A stretch of 64,000 nt of DNA from assembly GCA_006247105.1 (NCBI GenBank), contig CM016925.1, forward strand, positions 434,001-498,000, in the 5' to 3' direction. The DNA is from Giardia muris. Lineage: Eukaryota > Fornicata > Diplomonadida > Hexamitidae. The stretch's first letter is position 1. The number at the start of each line of letters is the position of its first letter. The position numbers and the translations under genes are program-made. The notes beneath the pieces are model-generated. The model was given only the letters and a program-made list of their open reading frames with translations, searched no databases and was not told the origin of the DNA. Positions 51,689 through 60,911 of the stretch are shown here, in pieces.

Positions 51689-53553
51689 TCATTGAAACAG
51701 CTTACCCACAAATGGGGGAGGTAAAAATGCTCAATTCTGTGGAGGCATTAGAGCTTCTGCAAGTGGAGCGCGACCCTGTCCTCATTCGATATCTCGACAA
51801 CCTAATGTTCGAGTTTCTGACCTCTCCTGAAGGGTATGGACTGCTCGAGTATGATGCGGCATTCGACTCCGAAAAACAAGGCCAATCACCTCGGCTTCCG
51901 TCACCACGGCTAGCCTCAGCGAATAATAGCCCAACGGTCCGGACCCTTGCCACCGATACGACTCTAAGCTCGAGTACCATCAATGATAGTGCTGATGGAA
52001 AACTCCTTGCTCTTCCACGTATGAAGCGCGGGTTATACGGCTGTGTCCTGACTGGACGGCTCCCAGCACCTATCGTTGCTTATCAACAGCGGGTTCTTGG
52101 GCATCTGACAGGAATATACTCCAGGAGTATGAAACTCTTGGAGCAAATCACCCCCGTTGCAACCGAAGAGCGGCTACAACTTCAACGAGAGTATCCTGAG
52201 TACTTTGCGATGCGGTCTGGGGCTTTTGATGGTTTGACAGATAGTTCTGGCAAGAAAAAGAATGACATCCTTACTGTCGGGGTATATCTTTGCGAGGAGG
52301 TCTTTTTCTTCCCAGCTCTCATCGCAGACCTTCTATTTACATACATCTCAGACCCCGATTATCGGTCTCCAACCCTGGATCGTTTGGAAGCACCGAAGCC
52401 GATGTCTACCATCTCAACGGCGGCTTTGACGGCAGCCTTTCAGACCTACTGCCAGGACTACTTGCCTGAGGAGCGGTTTTATCGGGTCTTTGCCAGAGAT
52501 AGCGTAATTGAGCTAATTCCAGAGAAGGGGTTCTGGGAAAGGTTCGGCTATCGAGTTCGGCTTCCACGACGTGGAGCAAATAAAGGCCGTTCTAAAGGCA
52601 CGCAATTACCTCCAAGAGGAACGACTACATTGGAGCATAGGCTTCAATTCCATGAGCTATCCGTGATCTGTATGGCTGCGTTAGAACGGCATCCCTCCTA
52701 TGATTTTGTTTCCCCACATGTTTATCGAAGAGCATTGGCCATCATTGCCGCCACACGGTTCTTCTTCGATGCAGATGTCTTTGGGCGTTGGTTTCTTTCG
52801 TATGAGGCCACTTATTGCCACCTGGGCCTTTCGATACTACGAGTCTTATGGGAACTGCAAGGCAGAGAGAGCCTTGTCGGAGAGCGTGGGCCTCTTGGCT
52901 ATGAGATCTTCTACGTCCTATATTGCGCCTTCATTCGTGGGACTGGAGATGACACAGAAGGGCTTGTCCAGAAACGTGCCTTATTGACATATGACGGTGG
53001 TATTTACTCGCAGGACCTTGTTGATCGTGTCTTCGCTCAACGAGGACGTGCCTTTTACGATAGCGACCCATCCTTGGGTCTCACACTCGTCGACTTCACC
53101 ATCTTCTTCCTTGCAGATCGCGCAATCAACTCCTATGCCAGTCTTTGCTACAACTTCAATCTTGCCGATGACGATGATGATGGGTACATCAGTACACGAG
53201 ATATACAGGAGGCACTTGAACGGCGTGCAAGTGAGTGGTACTATGCGGCGATTGACGTCTGTGTCGAGGACGTGCTGTCGCAGTTGACAGACATGGTTGG
53301 GTATACGACGGCCACAGACTCCCCGGAACTACTTAGTTTGGAGGACCTTTTGCGTTGTCGAATGTCGTTTAACCTCTTCTCGGCGATGTACAGCGCCCAT
53401 CGCTTTGCATACTTTGAGCAACGCGACCCCTATGTTGGTGCTCTTGAGGGTACCATTGACAAGCGGATCCCCAAGCGTCTTCTACATTACCATTGCGAGC
53501 TTTGGACGCGGTACGCCCTAGCCGAATACGACAGGCTCGCCTCCGAAGACTAA
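51685..53553 (+). CDS. PP2A regulatory subunit B'' (PPP2R3-like) with EF hand
   Basis: A 622-residue protein with the B'' core from about residue 355: F-x-D-A-D-V-F-G-R-W-F, then Y-E-I-F-Y-V-L-Y-C-A-F, L-V-D-F-T-I-F-F-L-A, and an EF hand D-D-D-D-D-G-Y-I-S-T-R-D near residue 495. After it come L-L-S-L-E-D-L-L-R-C-R and a Y-F-E-Q-R-D motif. B'' subunits target PP2A and bind calcium; the PPP2R3C branch acts at centrosomes. The catalytic subunit is not in this window. Starting at 51685 the ATG overlaps the beta5 stop (ATGA). Met15 (51727) after GTAAAA is a better-looking start and would remove the overlap. Confidence 0.84.
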   Translation: MIIETAYPQMGEVKMLNSVEALELLQVERDPVLIRYLDNLMFEFLTSPEGYGLLEYDAAFDSEKQGQSPRLPSPRLASANNSPTVRTLATDTTLSSSTINDSADGKLLALPRMKRGLYGCVLTGRLPAPIVAYQQRVLGHLTGIYSRSMKLLEQITPVATEERLQLQREYPEYFAMRSGAFDGLTDSSGKKKNDILTVGVYLCEEVFFFPALIADLLFTYISDPDYRSPTLDRLEAPKPMSTISTAALTAAFQTYCQDYLPEERFYRVFARDSVIELIPEKGFWERFGYRVRLPRRGANKGRSKGTQLPPRGTTTLEHRLQFHELSVICMAALERHPSYDFVSPHVYRRALAIIAATRFFFDADVFGRWFLSYEATYCHLGLSILRVLWELQGRESLVGERGPLGYEIFYVLYCAFIRGTGDDTEGLVQKRALLTYDGGIYSQDLVDRVFAQRGRAFYDSDPSLGLTLVDFTIFFLADRAINSYASLCYNFNLADDDDDGYISTRDIQEALERRASEWYYAAIDVCVEDVLSQLTDMVGYTTATDSPELLSLEDLLRCRMSFNLFSAMYSAHRFAYFEQRDPYVGALEGTIDKRIPKRLLHYHCELWTRYALAEYDRLASED

Positions 53554-53562
53554 TGACTGAGT

Positions 53563-53569
53563 AGTGAAC
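53563..53569 (+). terminator. Polyadenylation signal AGTGAAC
   Basis: A perfect AGTRAAY match 10 bp after the B'' stop. Confidence 0.75.
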
Positions 53570-53597
53570 GGGTCTTTGGATTTACCCTGCAACCATT

Positions 53598-54920
53598 TCA
53601 ACGCTTAGCGCCACACTCGACGCAAAACTTTGCAGAGTCTCCAGGGAACTTGCTACCGCAAGAGCCGCAGAACTTCGCCAGTCCACCACCACCAGCCTTG
53701 GCCACGGGCTGGCGCGATGGCGGTGCCTTTCCGGGAGCACCCATCCCCGTTGAGGAGCGACCACCAACCCCAACACCGGAACGGCTCAGAGAAGTACTAG
53801 AGGCACCAAGGGTTCCCGCCTTAAGACGCGGATTATCGGCTCGTGGGTCCATGTTTTGAATGTTCTTACAGATGCTCTCGTGCTTATCAATCCGGTCGGG
53901 AGCAAACTTTCGTCCACAACGACGACACTCCACGCGTCCATCATCTCTTTCGAAGCCTCCACCTCCGCCACCACCACCTCCAAATGGTTTGGCACCTCCA
54001 AATGGCTTTGCACCACCAAAGGACTTGGGTGATGCCTTCTTCGGACTATCATGGCCCCCGCTGCTCGACAGAGCCTTGGGTATCGTCGTAGCCTTGTTAA
54101 AGCTCGTATTCCCGTTTCTCTTAAAGCGCGAAGGATCCGGCTCGCGAGTGCGGGCGAAGTTCGTCTCTCCGTCGGTCTTGTCTAGTTGATCTGGAAGTAC
54201 CTTCAGCTTGTTACAGATTCGCTCGTGCTGGGCGATCCGGTCGGGGGCAAACTTTCGTCCACAACGTTGGCATTCAACGCGTCCATCAATGTCGCCAGCT
54301 CCTGTGTCAATACTCGACAAATCATATCCCTTTGCCCCCGCCCCAGTTAGCTTCATGCTATCAATACTATTCCCAGGGCCACCTCCCATCCCCTCGGAAC
54401 CCGGTCCAGACTGCCTAGCTCTCGGTTGTGGCCCTCCAAATTTCGTATCAATCCCTGGCCCAGACGTGGGCTCCGGATATTTCTTCTGAGTTGGGCGTGA
54501 ACCAGATCCTGTCTTTGGACCAGGCTTACCAGTCCCAGAGATGGACTTACGAGCAGTACCCCTCATCGTTCCACCCATCCCCCCGCTCATGCCTCCTGGG
54601 CTACTTACTTGACACTCAGAGATGTGTTCGGCTAGTGCAGTGACCGGGAACTTACGATGGCAGCTTGGACAGTCGGGCATCATTGCCGAGAAGAAGCGGC
54701 TGGCATAGTTGTTGTACTCGGTCAGGGAGACCTTGGGCGGGAGGATCCATGGCTCCCACTCGGGTGGAACCTGAATGTGTAGTCGGTAGCGGTCCTCCAG
54801 AACCTTGATGGTCGATAGACACTTGAGGCGGCAGTTCTTCTCGTGAACCTGGATGTCGTGCTTGAACCAGCGCCGCCCGCAGTAGCGGCAGCAGAGTCCG
54901 TTCGGGACGTCCATCGACAT
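53598..54920 (-). CDS. C2HC zinc-finger protein with C-terminal zinc ribbon
   Basis: A 440-residue protein. Four C2HC fingers (C-x2-C-x12-H-x3-5-C) lie near residues 10-30, 85-105, 220-242 and 330-350. The last two are almost the same (V-E-C-x-R-C-G-R-K-F-A-P-D-R-I). A C-terminal ribbon reads C-G-S-C-G-x11-C-x2-C-G. Linkers are Gly/Ser/Pro-rich, including F-G-G-A-K-P repeats and poly-Gly. Fingers of this type occur in ZC2HC1 proteins, many of which are flagellar. Function here is unknown. The ATG follows TGAAAA, 22 bp from the divergent gene. Confidence 0.8.
   Translation of the reverse strand: MSMDVPNGLCCRYCGRRWFKHDIQVHEKNCRLKCLSTIKVLEDRYRLHIQVPPEWEPWILPPKVSLTEYNNYASRFFSAMMPDCPSCHRKFPVTALAEHISECQVSSPGGMSGGMGGTMRGTARKSISGTGKPGPKTGSGSRPTQKKYPEPTSGPGIDTKFGGPQPRARQSGPGSEGMGGGPGNSIDSMKLTGAGAKGYDLSSIDTGAGDIDGRVECQRCGRKFAPDRIAQHERICNKLKVLPDQLDKTDGETNFARTREPDPSRFKRNGNTSFNKATTIPKALSSSGGHDSPKKASPKSFGGAKPFGGAKPFGGGGGGGGGFERDDGRVECRRCGRKFAPDRIDKHESICKNIQNMDPRADNPRLKAGTLGASSTSLSRSGVGVGGRSSTGMGAPGKAPPSRQPVAKAGGGGLAKFCGSCGSKFPGDSAKFCVECGAKR
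53890..53942. repeat. Duplicated zinc-finger DNA, copy 1 (partner 54235-54287)
   Basis: About 47 of 53 bases match 54235-54287 in direct orientation. Both code for the third and fourth C2HC fingers. Confidence 0.65.
54235..54287. repeat. Duplicated zinc-finger DNA, copy 2 (partner 53890-53942)
   Basis: Direct repeat partner of 53890-53942, inside the same gene. Confidence 0.65.
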
Positions 54921-54942
54921 TTTTCACCTCCAAAAAAAAGGG
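54921..54942. promoter_or_regulatory. 22-bp divergent start region
   Basis: Between the C2HC gene (minus) and the coiled-coil gene (plus). It contains a run of eight A before the plus-strand ATG and TGAAAA before the minus-strand ATG. Confidence 0.55.
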
Positions 54943-56214
54943 ATGCGCAAAGATGCGTTCGAGGATGCCGACCTGGACCGTCTGGCAACCCCTGCTGACG
55001 GGTCCACCCGCAACGCCGCGGCCGAGGGAGCCTCCGGAGAGGCGTCTGAGGGCTTTGAGAGGTCGCCCTCCCAATCACCTCATACCGACCCACCCTCTCA
55101 TGGTGGTGCTCGAGATCTTCGCGACGAGGCATCGCCAAGCCCGGTTCACCGTCCACGTGGTCAGCCCCGCCGGGGTGGGAATCGGAGCGCAAGCCTTCGT
55201 GCCCAACGAAGTTCCCTCTCTCAGTCGGGATGCGAGAGCGGGACCGAGGGAGGCGCGACAGCGCGCGAGGCATATCATTCATACAAGGAGCTCTGGCTTC
55301 AAGAGACCCGGTTGCGGAAACTCGAGGCAGAGGCGAAGATGTCCGAGGTGCGAGCACGGAATGCTGCAGAATCCGCCGAACAGATGCGGCTACGCAAGGC
55401 CGAGGCAGATAAGATGAAACGAGACCTTGAGCAACAGCTCCAAAGCCGACAGACCAATGTTGATGAGCTTCGCGAGGCCGCGCGTGCGATGGCTACTCAG
55501 CTTCACGAGAATGCGGCGCGGAGCCGAGAGGAGCTCCAGCAGCGCAATAGAGATGAGGCGGTCCAGTATCGCGCGACTGTGACCCAGATGCTGAAAGAGA
55601 AGCGCAAGGAGTGGGATCGACGTCAGCGAGAGCTAGTCGCTCAGGCGAAAGCTCAGAACAGTAATGCGATCTCCGATGATCCAAAGAACTACTGGATGAA
55701 TCGGAGTCGAATCCAGCAGCGTCAGGAGCGAGAGGAGCTCGAGCGCGCCCGCATTCGCAACGAAGAGGAGATCCGTCGTCTACGGAAGCGTGAAAAGAAG
55801 CTCCTCGAGGTTATCGAACGCAACCGGCAGCTGGAGGAGGAGGAGCGGCGGCGATATGAGAGGTACGCCTCTGGAGAGTACCGCAATGACGAAAATGCGA
55901 GCGCGAACGCGGGTACAAGCACAAATACCAATGCTACTACGAACTCGTCCACCTCCGGTGCCCAAGGTGGTTCGAGTAAGAAGCGGAAGTCGAAGACAAA
56001 TGCATCACAGGCTTGTAGTGCTGCTGATAGCTCTACTGCGGCAGATGGGGGCCAAGATAGTCAGACTAATAGGGCTGGGAAAGCCGAGAATGTAGAAGAT
56101 GCTGATGGTGCTGAAGATGATATCCCCATGTTAGAAACTCCGCCAGAATCAGGGACAGCAACACCCTTACCTGTCCCAGCATCTGCAGGCGCCCCGGAGC
56201 CGGCAGAGATCTAA
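54943..56214 (+). CDS. Hypothetical coiled-coil protein, 423 aa
   Basis: Not recognised. Residues about 1-100 are Ser/Gly/Arg-rich and disordered. Residues about 110-310 are a long charged coiled coil (E-T-R-L-R-K-L-E-A-E-A and R-K-R-E-K-K-L-L-E-V-I-E-R). The last 110 residues are Ser/Asn/Thr/Ala-rich with an acidic end. Other frames in the first 470 bases are also open because of high G+C, but only this one continues through the coiled coil. The composition suits a cytoskeletal structural protein, which is only a guess. A perfect AGTGAAC lies 30 bp after the stop. Confidence 0.7.
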   Translation: MRKDAFEDADLDRLATPADGSTRNAAAEGASGEASEGFERSPSQSPHTDPPSHGGARDLRDEASPSPVHRPRGQPRRGGNRSASLRAQRSSLSQSGCESGTEGGATAREAYHSYKELWLQETRLRKLEAEAKMSEVRARNAAESAEQMRLRKAEADKMKRDLEQQLQSRQTNVDELREAARAMATQLHENAARSREELQQRNRDEAVQYRATVTQMLKEKRKEWDRRQRELVAQAKAQNSNAISDDPKNYWMNRSRIQQRQEREELERARIRNEEEIRRLRKREKKLLEVIERNRQLEEEERRRYERYASGEYRNDENASANAGTSTNTNATTNSSTSGAQGGSSKKRKSKTNASQACSAADSSTAADGGQDSQTNRAGKAENVEDADGAEDDIPMLETPPESGTATPLPVPASAGAPEPAEI

Positions 56215-56229
56215 TTTGATTGTCCTGGT

Positions 56230-56250
56230 ATTCACTCACAACTAGTGAAC
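56230..56250. terminator. Paired opposite polyadenylation signals
   Basis: ATTCACT (minus-strand AGTGAAT, for PepD) at 56230-56236 and AGTGAAC (plus strand) at 56244-56250 form an inverted repeat with a 7-base spacer between convergent genes. Confidence 0.6.
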
Positions 56251-56258
56251 TCTACATG

Positions 56259-57782
56259 TCACTTGTGCTTTATTGCAAGAGCTGATATAATATCTCGGGT
56301 GATTCTATAGATGGGGGCGACAGTATCGATATCGAGAGCTTCGTGGGGTGAATGCGGGTTGCGGATGGTAGGCCCGATGGAAACAGCATCCATACGTGCA
56401 TGCTTCTCACAGATCAAGCCTGCTTCGAGCCCGGCGTGAACCGCGTTAACAACAGCATCACGACCAAGTTCTTTGCTGTAGGCAACCTCGGCCTCCTTGA
56501 GGAGCGCGCTGTCAGGATTTGCTGGCCACCCAGGATAGCGGGATTGAGGGTCTGATAGAGTCATTTGAGACATACGAGCAAGGGCTTGAAGGACCTCGTA
56601 AGTCCCGTCAAGCTCGGCCTCAATGGATGAGCGGGCGCTGACGAGGAGAGAGAAGGACTCCTCCTCCTCCCTACATTCGAGAACAGTTGGAGCCAATGAG
56701 GTCTCGACGAATCCTGAGACGGTAGGGGAGAACCGCATGGGACCATGAGGAATTGCCACTAACAAGTCGAGGATACGATCGCTATCTCCTTGCATCAGCG
56801 GCCTTAACCAGTTCTCTTGTGGGAGAAAACTGATATCGAGCTGCGCGTCGGGATCGGTCACGCGATAGGGCTTGTAGATGCGTCGCCAGATGTTCTGAAT
56901 GATTGTAGCGTTCATGTCGATTCGACAAACGATAGTCGCTTGACAGTCAGCAGGGATCGCATTATGAGCAGTCCCTCCACAGATCCCAATGAGACGAGCA
57001 CTAGGGATGGAACGAATCAAGCGCGCCATCATCTTCAAGGAATTTGCTCGTCCCAGTTGTATGTCGCATCCGGAATGGCCTCCTGAGAGTCGCGTCAAGT
57101 TTAAAACACATTGCGCTTCCAAAGGAGCATCAACACGTGTGAGTGACGTGGAAAATATTGCTCGAAGCCCTCCAGCACAGCTGACACAGATTTCTCCATA
57201 GTCCTCCGAATCGAGGTTAACGAGATACTTGGAAGCTAAACTGTTCGGAGCGAGGTCTGCTGCTCCAATGAGACCAACCTCCTCATTGGCCGTGATTAGA
57301 ATCTCAATTGGGCCATGCTTGAAATCACTATTACGTGCAACCTCCTCAATCAATCCCAAGCCAATCGCTACTCCGATTGAATTATCAGCCCCAAGGGTCG
57401 TATCAGTTGCCATCAACCAGCGTTTTCCATCTTCCTCGACGATACGGAGGGTGAGAGGATCGGTAGTGAAATCATGAGTTGAGTCTGGAGCCTTCACGCA
57501 AACCATGTCGGAATGGCCTTGCAAGCAAACCCCAGGGACGTGCTGGAACCCTTGGGAAGCTGGAATGCGAACGAGGATATTGCCCGCCTGGTCAACGTTG
57601 AACGTCAAGCCTGGAAGGTGAGTCCTTAAGGCCTCCAGGTAGTCGACATAGAACGCGACGATCGGATTGACGTTATAGGAGCCGTGAGGGACCGCGCAGA
57701 TCTTCCCGAAGAGCCTCCAGACATGCTCGATTTCGGAGGGCAAGCTTGAGATGACCTTCTGATTCGCACTGCAGGCTGACAT
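56259..57782 (-). CDS. pepD: Aminoacyl-histidine dipeptidase (PepD), M20 family, bacterial type
   Basis: I start at the ATG at 57782 (context TTTTAAA), giving 507 residues; the longer frame begins with TTG. Bacterial PepD is about 485. Metal-binding segments of M20 peptidases are visible: Q-G-H-S-D-M-V near residue 88, L-G-A-D-N near 130, A-N-E-E-V-G near 162, and N-L-D-S-E-D near 188. The catalytic Asp follows the first His. S-G-G-H-S-G-C-D-I near 235 and H-A-G-L-E-A-G near 450 are typical. It would cleave X-His dipeptides such as carnosine in peptide salvage. The family is bacterial, so transfer is probable but likely old, because codon use looks like that of neighbours. Confidence 0.92.
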   Translation of the reverse strand: MSACSANQKVISSLPSEIEHVWRLFGKICAVPHGSYNVNPIVAFYVDYLEALRTHLPGLTFNVDQAGNILVRIPASQGFQHVPGVCLQGHSDMVCVKAPDSTHDFTTDPLTLRIVEEDGKRWLMATDTTLGADNSIGVAIGLGLIEEVARNSDFKHGPIEILITANEEVGLIGAADLAPNSLASKYLVNLDSEDYGEICVSCAGGLRAIFSTSLTRVDAPLEAQCVLNLTRLSGGHSGCDIQLGRANSLKMMARLIRSIPSARLIGICGGTAHNAIPADCQATIVCRIDMNATIIQNIWRRIYKPYRVTDPDAQLDISFLPQENWLRPLMQGDSDRILDLLVAIPHGPMRFSPTVSGFVETSLAPTVLECREEEESFSLLVSARSSIEAELDGTYEVLQALARMSQMTLSDPQSRYPGWPANPDSALLKEAEVAYSKELGRDAVVNAVHAGLEAGLICEKHARMDAVSIGPTIRNPHSPHEALDIDTVAPIYRITRDIISALAIKHK

Positions 57783-57911
57783 TTTAAAAGGCCTGTTCGG
57801 AAACACCAAAGATTGTCTCCCAGTTCGTCAGAGACGTGTCCTCAGACAGCATAGGACACTACTGGTGGGACAGAATCCAAATTAAAAGGTCTTGGAAAAA
57901 TTGAAAAGGAG
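57783..57911. promoter_or_regulatory. Divergent start region, 129 bp
   Basis: Between PepD (minus) and a UBA-like gene (plus). The right end is A-rich (TTGGAAAAATTGAAAAGGAG) up to the ATG. Confidence 0.45.
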
Positions 57912-59027
57912 ATGCAGCGGACGGATCGCACTTCGGCGAACGGCCCGAGGCCCGGACGGGGCGGCGCTCCCACGGCCTTGGGGGCGAAGGATCTGTTGAG
58001 GCAGCTCAAGGACATGGGGATTGACCGTGCCCTTCAAGACTGCGAGAACGCTCTAGCTGACCACAAAGGCGACGCCGCTGCCGCCTTGGAAGAGCTGACG
58101 AGTCCCGACTATCGTCCGTGGCACAGCGCCTCCGAAAGACAAACCTTCACCGAGCAGAGACGGCCTCCTGCTCGCGTCCAGGCTCAAAAGAATTTGTCCC
58201 AACAGAACGAGCGTCGGACTGGATCACTTGACGCACGTCCGGCGACACGGGACCAGGCACGAACGACAAAGAATGCCGCCACACGGGCGGCACGGCAGTC
58301 CAAGGGTAGTCCTCGCTCTACCTCGAAATCCATTATGGATTCAACTGCAGTACCACCTGGTGAGTCCCAAGAGAAGTCCATTGCTATTGTTATCCAGCCA
58401 AAGGAGACAAAACCTGCTCGGGAGGTTCTGGAGAAGAAGGAGTCCAAGAGAAGCTCTGCAGAGAAAGCCCCCGAGCAACCTGTGATGAAGCTCGAATTGA
58501 CAGTGGCGTCGAAGCCGGAGGCAAAGCCCGCCTCGGAGCAGCCGTCTATCGCCCTCACGATTGCAAGAAACCATGAGCCGGCCACTAGGGCCCCCGTTGA
58601 TATTGTTGAGTTGGAGCCAGGACTGAGCGCCCAGAATGACCTATCTTTACAGTCGGCGCCTCCCCGTGCTGTACAGCCGTCAGTGGTCGCTCCAGGACCG
58701 ACCCAGACAACAGAGCTCCCACTTCCGATGGTTGATCCGGGACTTGGGATGCCACAGGGCGCCTTTCCAATGCCAGGCTCTGCTCCTAATGGAGTCGTCT
58801 ATTTCGTCCCGATGCTGTACAATCCTCAGCAGGGTGGCGTCCAGCCATTCTATCCGCAAAGTGGTGCGAACCCCTTCTCGACGACCTATAGCCAGATGGT
58901 ACCTCCCGACGGCGCTGCAGGCTTCCAGTACCCTATGGTCATGCCGATGCCGATGGGACAGCAGCTGCAATTCCCAGCCGGTCAGGTCTTCCCCGGGTTT
59001 CCTCAATTCCAACAGCATCAGAAGTAA
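57912..59027 (+). CDS. Hypothetical protein with N-terminal UBA-like domain and Pro/Gln-rich C-terminus
   Basis: A 371-residue protein. Residues about 25-65 (L-L-R-Q-L-K-D-M-G-I, then C-E-N-A-L-A-D-H-K-G-D, then A-A-A-A-L-E-E-L) fit a three-helix UBA/CUE-like ubiquitin-binding domain. Residues 70-230 are basic and disordered. The C-terminal 100 are rich in Pro, Gln, Phe, Met and Gly (M-V-M-P-M-P-M-G-Q-Q), like RNA-granule or splicing-factor tails. No other domain is seen. Its stop falls in a palindromic AGTAAAG signal shared with the opposite gene. Confidence 0.65.
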   Translation: MQRTDRTSANGPRPGRGGAPTALGAKDLLRQLKDMGIDRALQDCENALADHKGDAAAALEELTSPDYRPWHSASERQTFTEQRRPPARVQAQKNLSQQNERRTGSLDARPATRDQARTTKNAATRAARQSKGSPRSTSKSIMDSTAVPPGESQEKSIAIVIQPKETKPAREVLEKKESKRSSAEKAPEQPVMKLELTVASKPEAKPASEQPSIALTIARNHEPATRAPVDIVELEPGLSAQNDLSLQSAPPRAVQPSVVAPGPTQTTELPLPMVDPGLGMPQGAFPMPGSAPNGVVYFVPMLYNPQQGGVQPFYPQSGANPFSTTYSQMVPPDGAAGFQYPMVMPMPMGQQLQFPAGQVFPGFPQFQQHQK

Positions 59028-59043
59028 GTAAAGACCTTTACTT
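59026..59043. terminator. Palindromic polyadenylation-like signal
   Basis: AAGTAAAG-AC-CTTTACTT is an 8-bp perfect inverted repeat with a 2-base spacer. Each arm carries AGTAAAG, one base off AGTRAAY. It touches the stop codons of both convergent genes. Confidence 0.55.
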
Positions 59044-60911
59044 CATGCCAGAGAGCGAATAAAGCTGAGGCATGCATTGAGCGTGTTGTCAATAGGAGCG
59101 GTGGAGGAAGCGGTGGAGGACGAACCTGGTTCATCTAAGAGGCATGTGACATCACCTCCACCACGCCGATATGCTTTGGCAATTGCCGCCCGCCGTTCTG
59201 CACGATCACTCCTCTGTCGATATTCTTCTTGTCTCTCATCTAAGTTCATGTGCAATGTGCTTCCAACAGGAAGTGCTGCAAAAGTCTCATCCGTCATTCC
59301 TATGTACTTCTCCGGAAGCTTCCCCGCACGCGCTAACGCCGTATTTCGTCGACGCCGAGGGTCCATTGAATATGGCTCACCAGGCCGGGTTTCACGTTGA
59401 CGTGCTGCATGAAAACACATCTGGGAGTTGGATTGGGCACCGGGATCAAGGATTGATTCGTGAGGGAGATAACTCAGCTTTGCGGGGCCAGCAACAGGAG
59501 TTGGCCTACAAAGCCGAGCCTCACGGGCGACGACCTCCTTGAAATCGTCAAGTAATTGGTCACGTTGCCGCCGCGAACTGGCTTGACGAAGGGCTTGATA
59601 TGCGTCATCCCAGATCGGATGCGCATCTGGAAAGAGCGCTCCATAGCCGCTATTCTGCACATACTGCTGTAACTCGAAAAGATACTCGTTCATGATTATC
59701 TGTGACGTCTCAAGAGCACGGTAGGAACGGTGCTTTGCCGTGTGAGCGCGAATATCTTCCTCGAGAGACCATGGGCAACTACTCTTTCCTCCAGTCCCTA
59801 CGCTTGTACTTCTCTGTGATGAGAGAGCTCGTGAACGCTCGTTGATTTCCGGTTGAAACGTGCATTGTGATAATTCAAGCTCGTCTCTCTCTCGGACTGC
59901 AAGTGCTTGTTGACTTCGACGTTTAGCATCGAGGCTATGTAGCCGTGAACAATGCAATTCCACCTCGGCGCTCCTTCGTGTACCGACGCTTACGTTGGAG
60001 ACTGCACTAAGTCCGGCTTGATCAAGGTTCAACCGATGGGCTTCCATCGTCGTCGGAGTCCTAGAAAGGCTGCGCAATTTAAGTTCTCGCTTGTAGATAT
60101 CGGCAACCCGGCTGAAGGTCAACGTTATGGAGGAGGAAGCGCGAACTCGGTCGATCCCAGGAAAGACCTTCACATACTGGTTGTAATTCTGGGTATATTT
60201 AAGGATAAATCCACTGATAGCTAAACAGAAGGTTTCAACATCCGCCTCACTAGGCGTCTCTATCTCCGTACTTTCAGAGTCAAGGAGCCCGTCAAATAAG
60301 GAGAAGACTCCAAGGTACACCATGTCAAATCTGCAACGTTTCAAGGGCATAGGGAAGTCGATCCGAAGAACTAGGGTCCCATTCCCAATGTTTCCATCAT
60401 ATGGTCGGGCCTTTGTGGGGGCAAAGGCCGCGAGAGGCGCGCTTTGGACCTGCACATAGAAGAGATCTGGACGGTTCTGCTTCAGGAAGTTCATCAAGAA
60501 GAACGCTCGTCGAGTCGGCTCGGTAGCCGGGTCAAGCTGCCCTCCGAAGACCCCACTATCTTCTCCCAGGTTCGCAAACGAGGCGGATGCCGAGGGAGTC
60601 CGAGTCGGGAGGCTATGAGTTGACCCAAGTAGTTGTTTGGCTGGAAGAGTTCCGGCACGAAGCAATTGTTCGGAGACGAGCCCGGCCGTGGGGCGCCGCC
60701 GACCCTGGCTTCCGGACCGTGGGGTGACGCTCCGTAGACTCGTGACGCTGCTAGGACTAGAGGGATAAGGGTCTTGAGTAAGTCCAGGCTGGCTAGGTAA
60801 TACCGTCCCGGACGTCGCGAGGATCTCGAAAATGTCGTCGTCCGGAGGCGGACGGGCCACCTTCGCCGCCTCGCTAGCGTATATTCCGCTGACGAGTTCG
60901 TCGAGATTCAT
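59043..60911 (-). CDS. Hypothetical protein, 622 aa, flagellar-type motif
   Basis: Not recognised. The N-terminal 130 residues are Ser/Pro-rich. Residues about 140-290 include folded strand/helix segments (F-L-K-Q-N-R-P-D-L-F-Y-V near 143). A segment near residue 345, C-T-F-Q-P-E-I-N, matches the short motif common in flagellar and basal-body proteins of protists. The C-terminal 250 residues are mostly helical. There is no signal peptide or membrane span. A role in the cytoskeleton is plausible, on the motif alone. The ATG follows AAAAAAGCA. Confidence 0.65.
   Translation of the reverse strand: MNLDELVSGIYASEAAKVARPPPDDDIFEILATSGTVLPSQPGLTQDPYPSSPSSVTSLRSVTPRSGSQGRRRPTAGLVSEQLLRAGTLPAKQLLGSTHSLPTRTPSASASFANLGEDSGVFGGQLDPATEPTRRAFFLMNFLKQNRPDLFYVQVQSAPLAAFAPTKARPYDGNIGNGTLVLRIDFPMPLKRCRFDMVYLGVFSLFDGLLDSESTEIETPSEADVETFCLAISGFILKYTQNYNQYVKVFPGIDRVRASSSITLTFSRVADIYKRELKLRSLSRTPTTMEAHRLNLDQAGLSAVSNVSVGTRRSAEVELHCSRLHSLDAKRRSQQALAVRERDELELSQCTFQPEINERSRALSSQRSTSVGTGGKSSCPWSLEEDIRAHTAKHRSYRALETSQIIMNEYLFELQQYVQNSGYGALFPDAHPIWDDAYQALRQASSRRQRDQLLDDFKEVVAREARLCRPTPVAGPAKLSYLPHESILDPGAQSNSQMCFHAARQRETRPGEPYSMDPRRRRNTALARAGKLPEKYIGMTDETFAALPVGSTLHMNLDERQEEYRQRSDRAERRAAIAKAYRRGGGDVTCLLDEPGSSSTASSTAPIDNTLNACLSFIRSLA

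Noticed and set aside
54722..55357. 211-codon minus-strand frame over the C2HC/coiled-coil divergent region
   Set aside because: Runs across two convincing divergent starts and has no domain.
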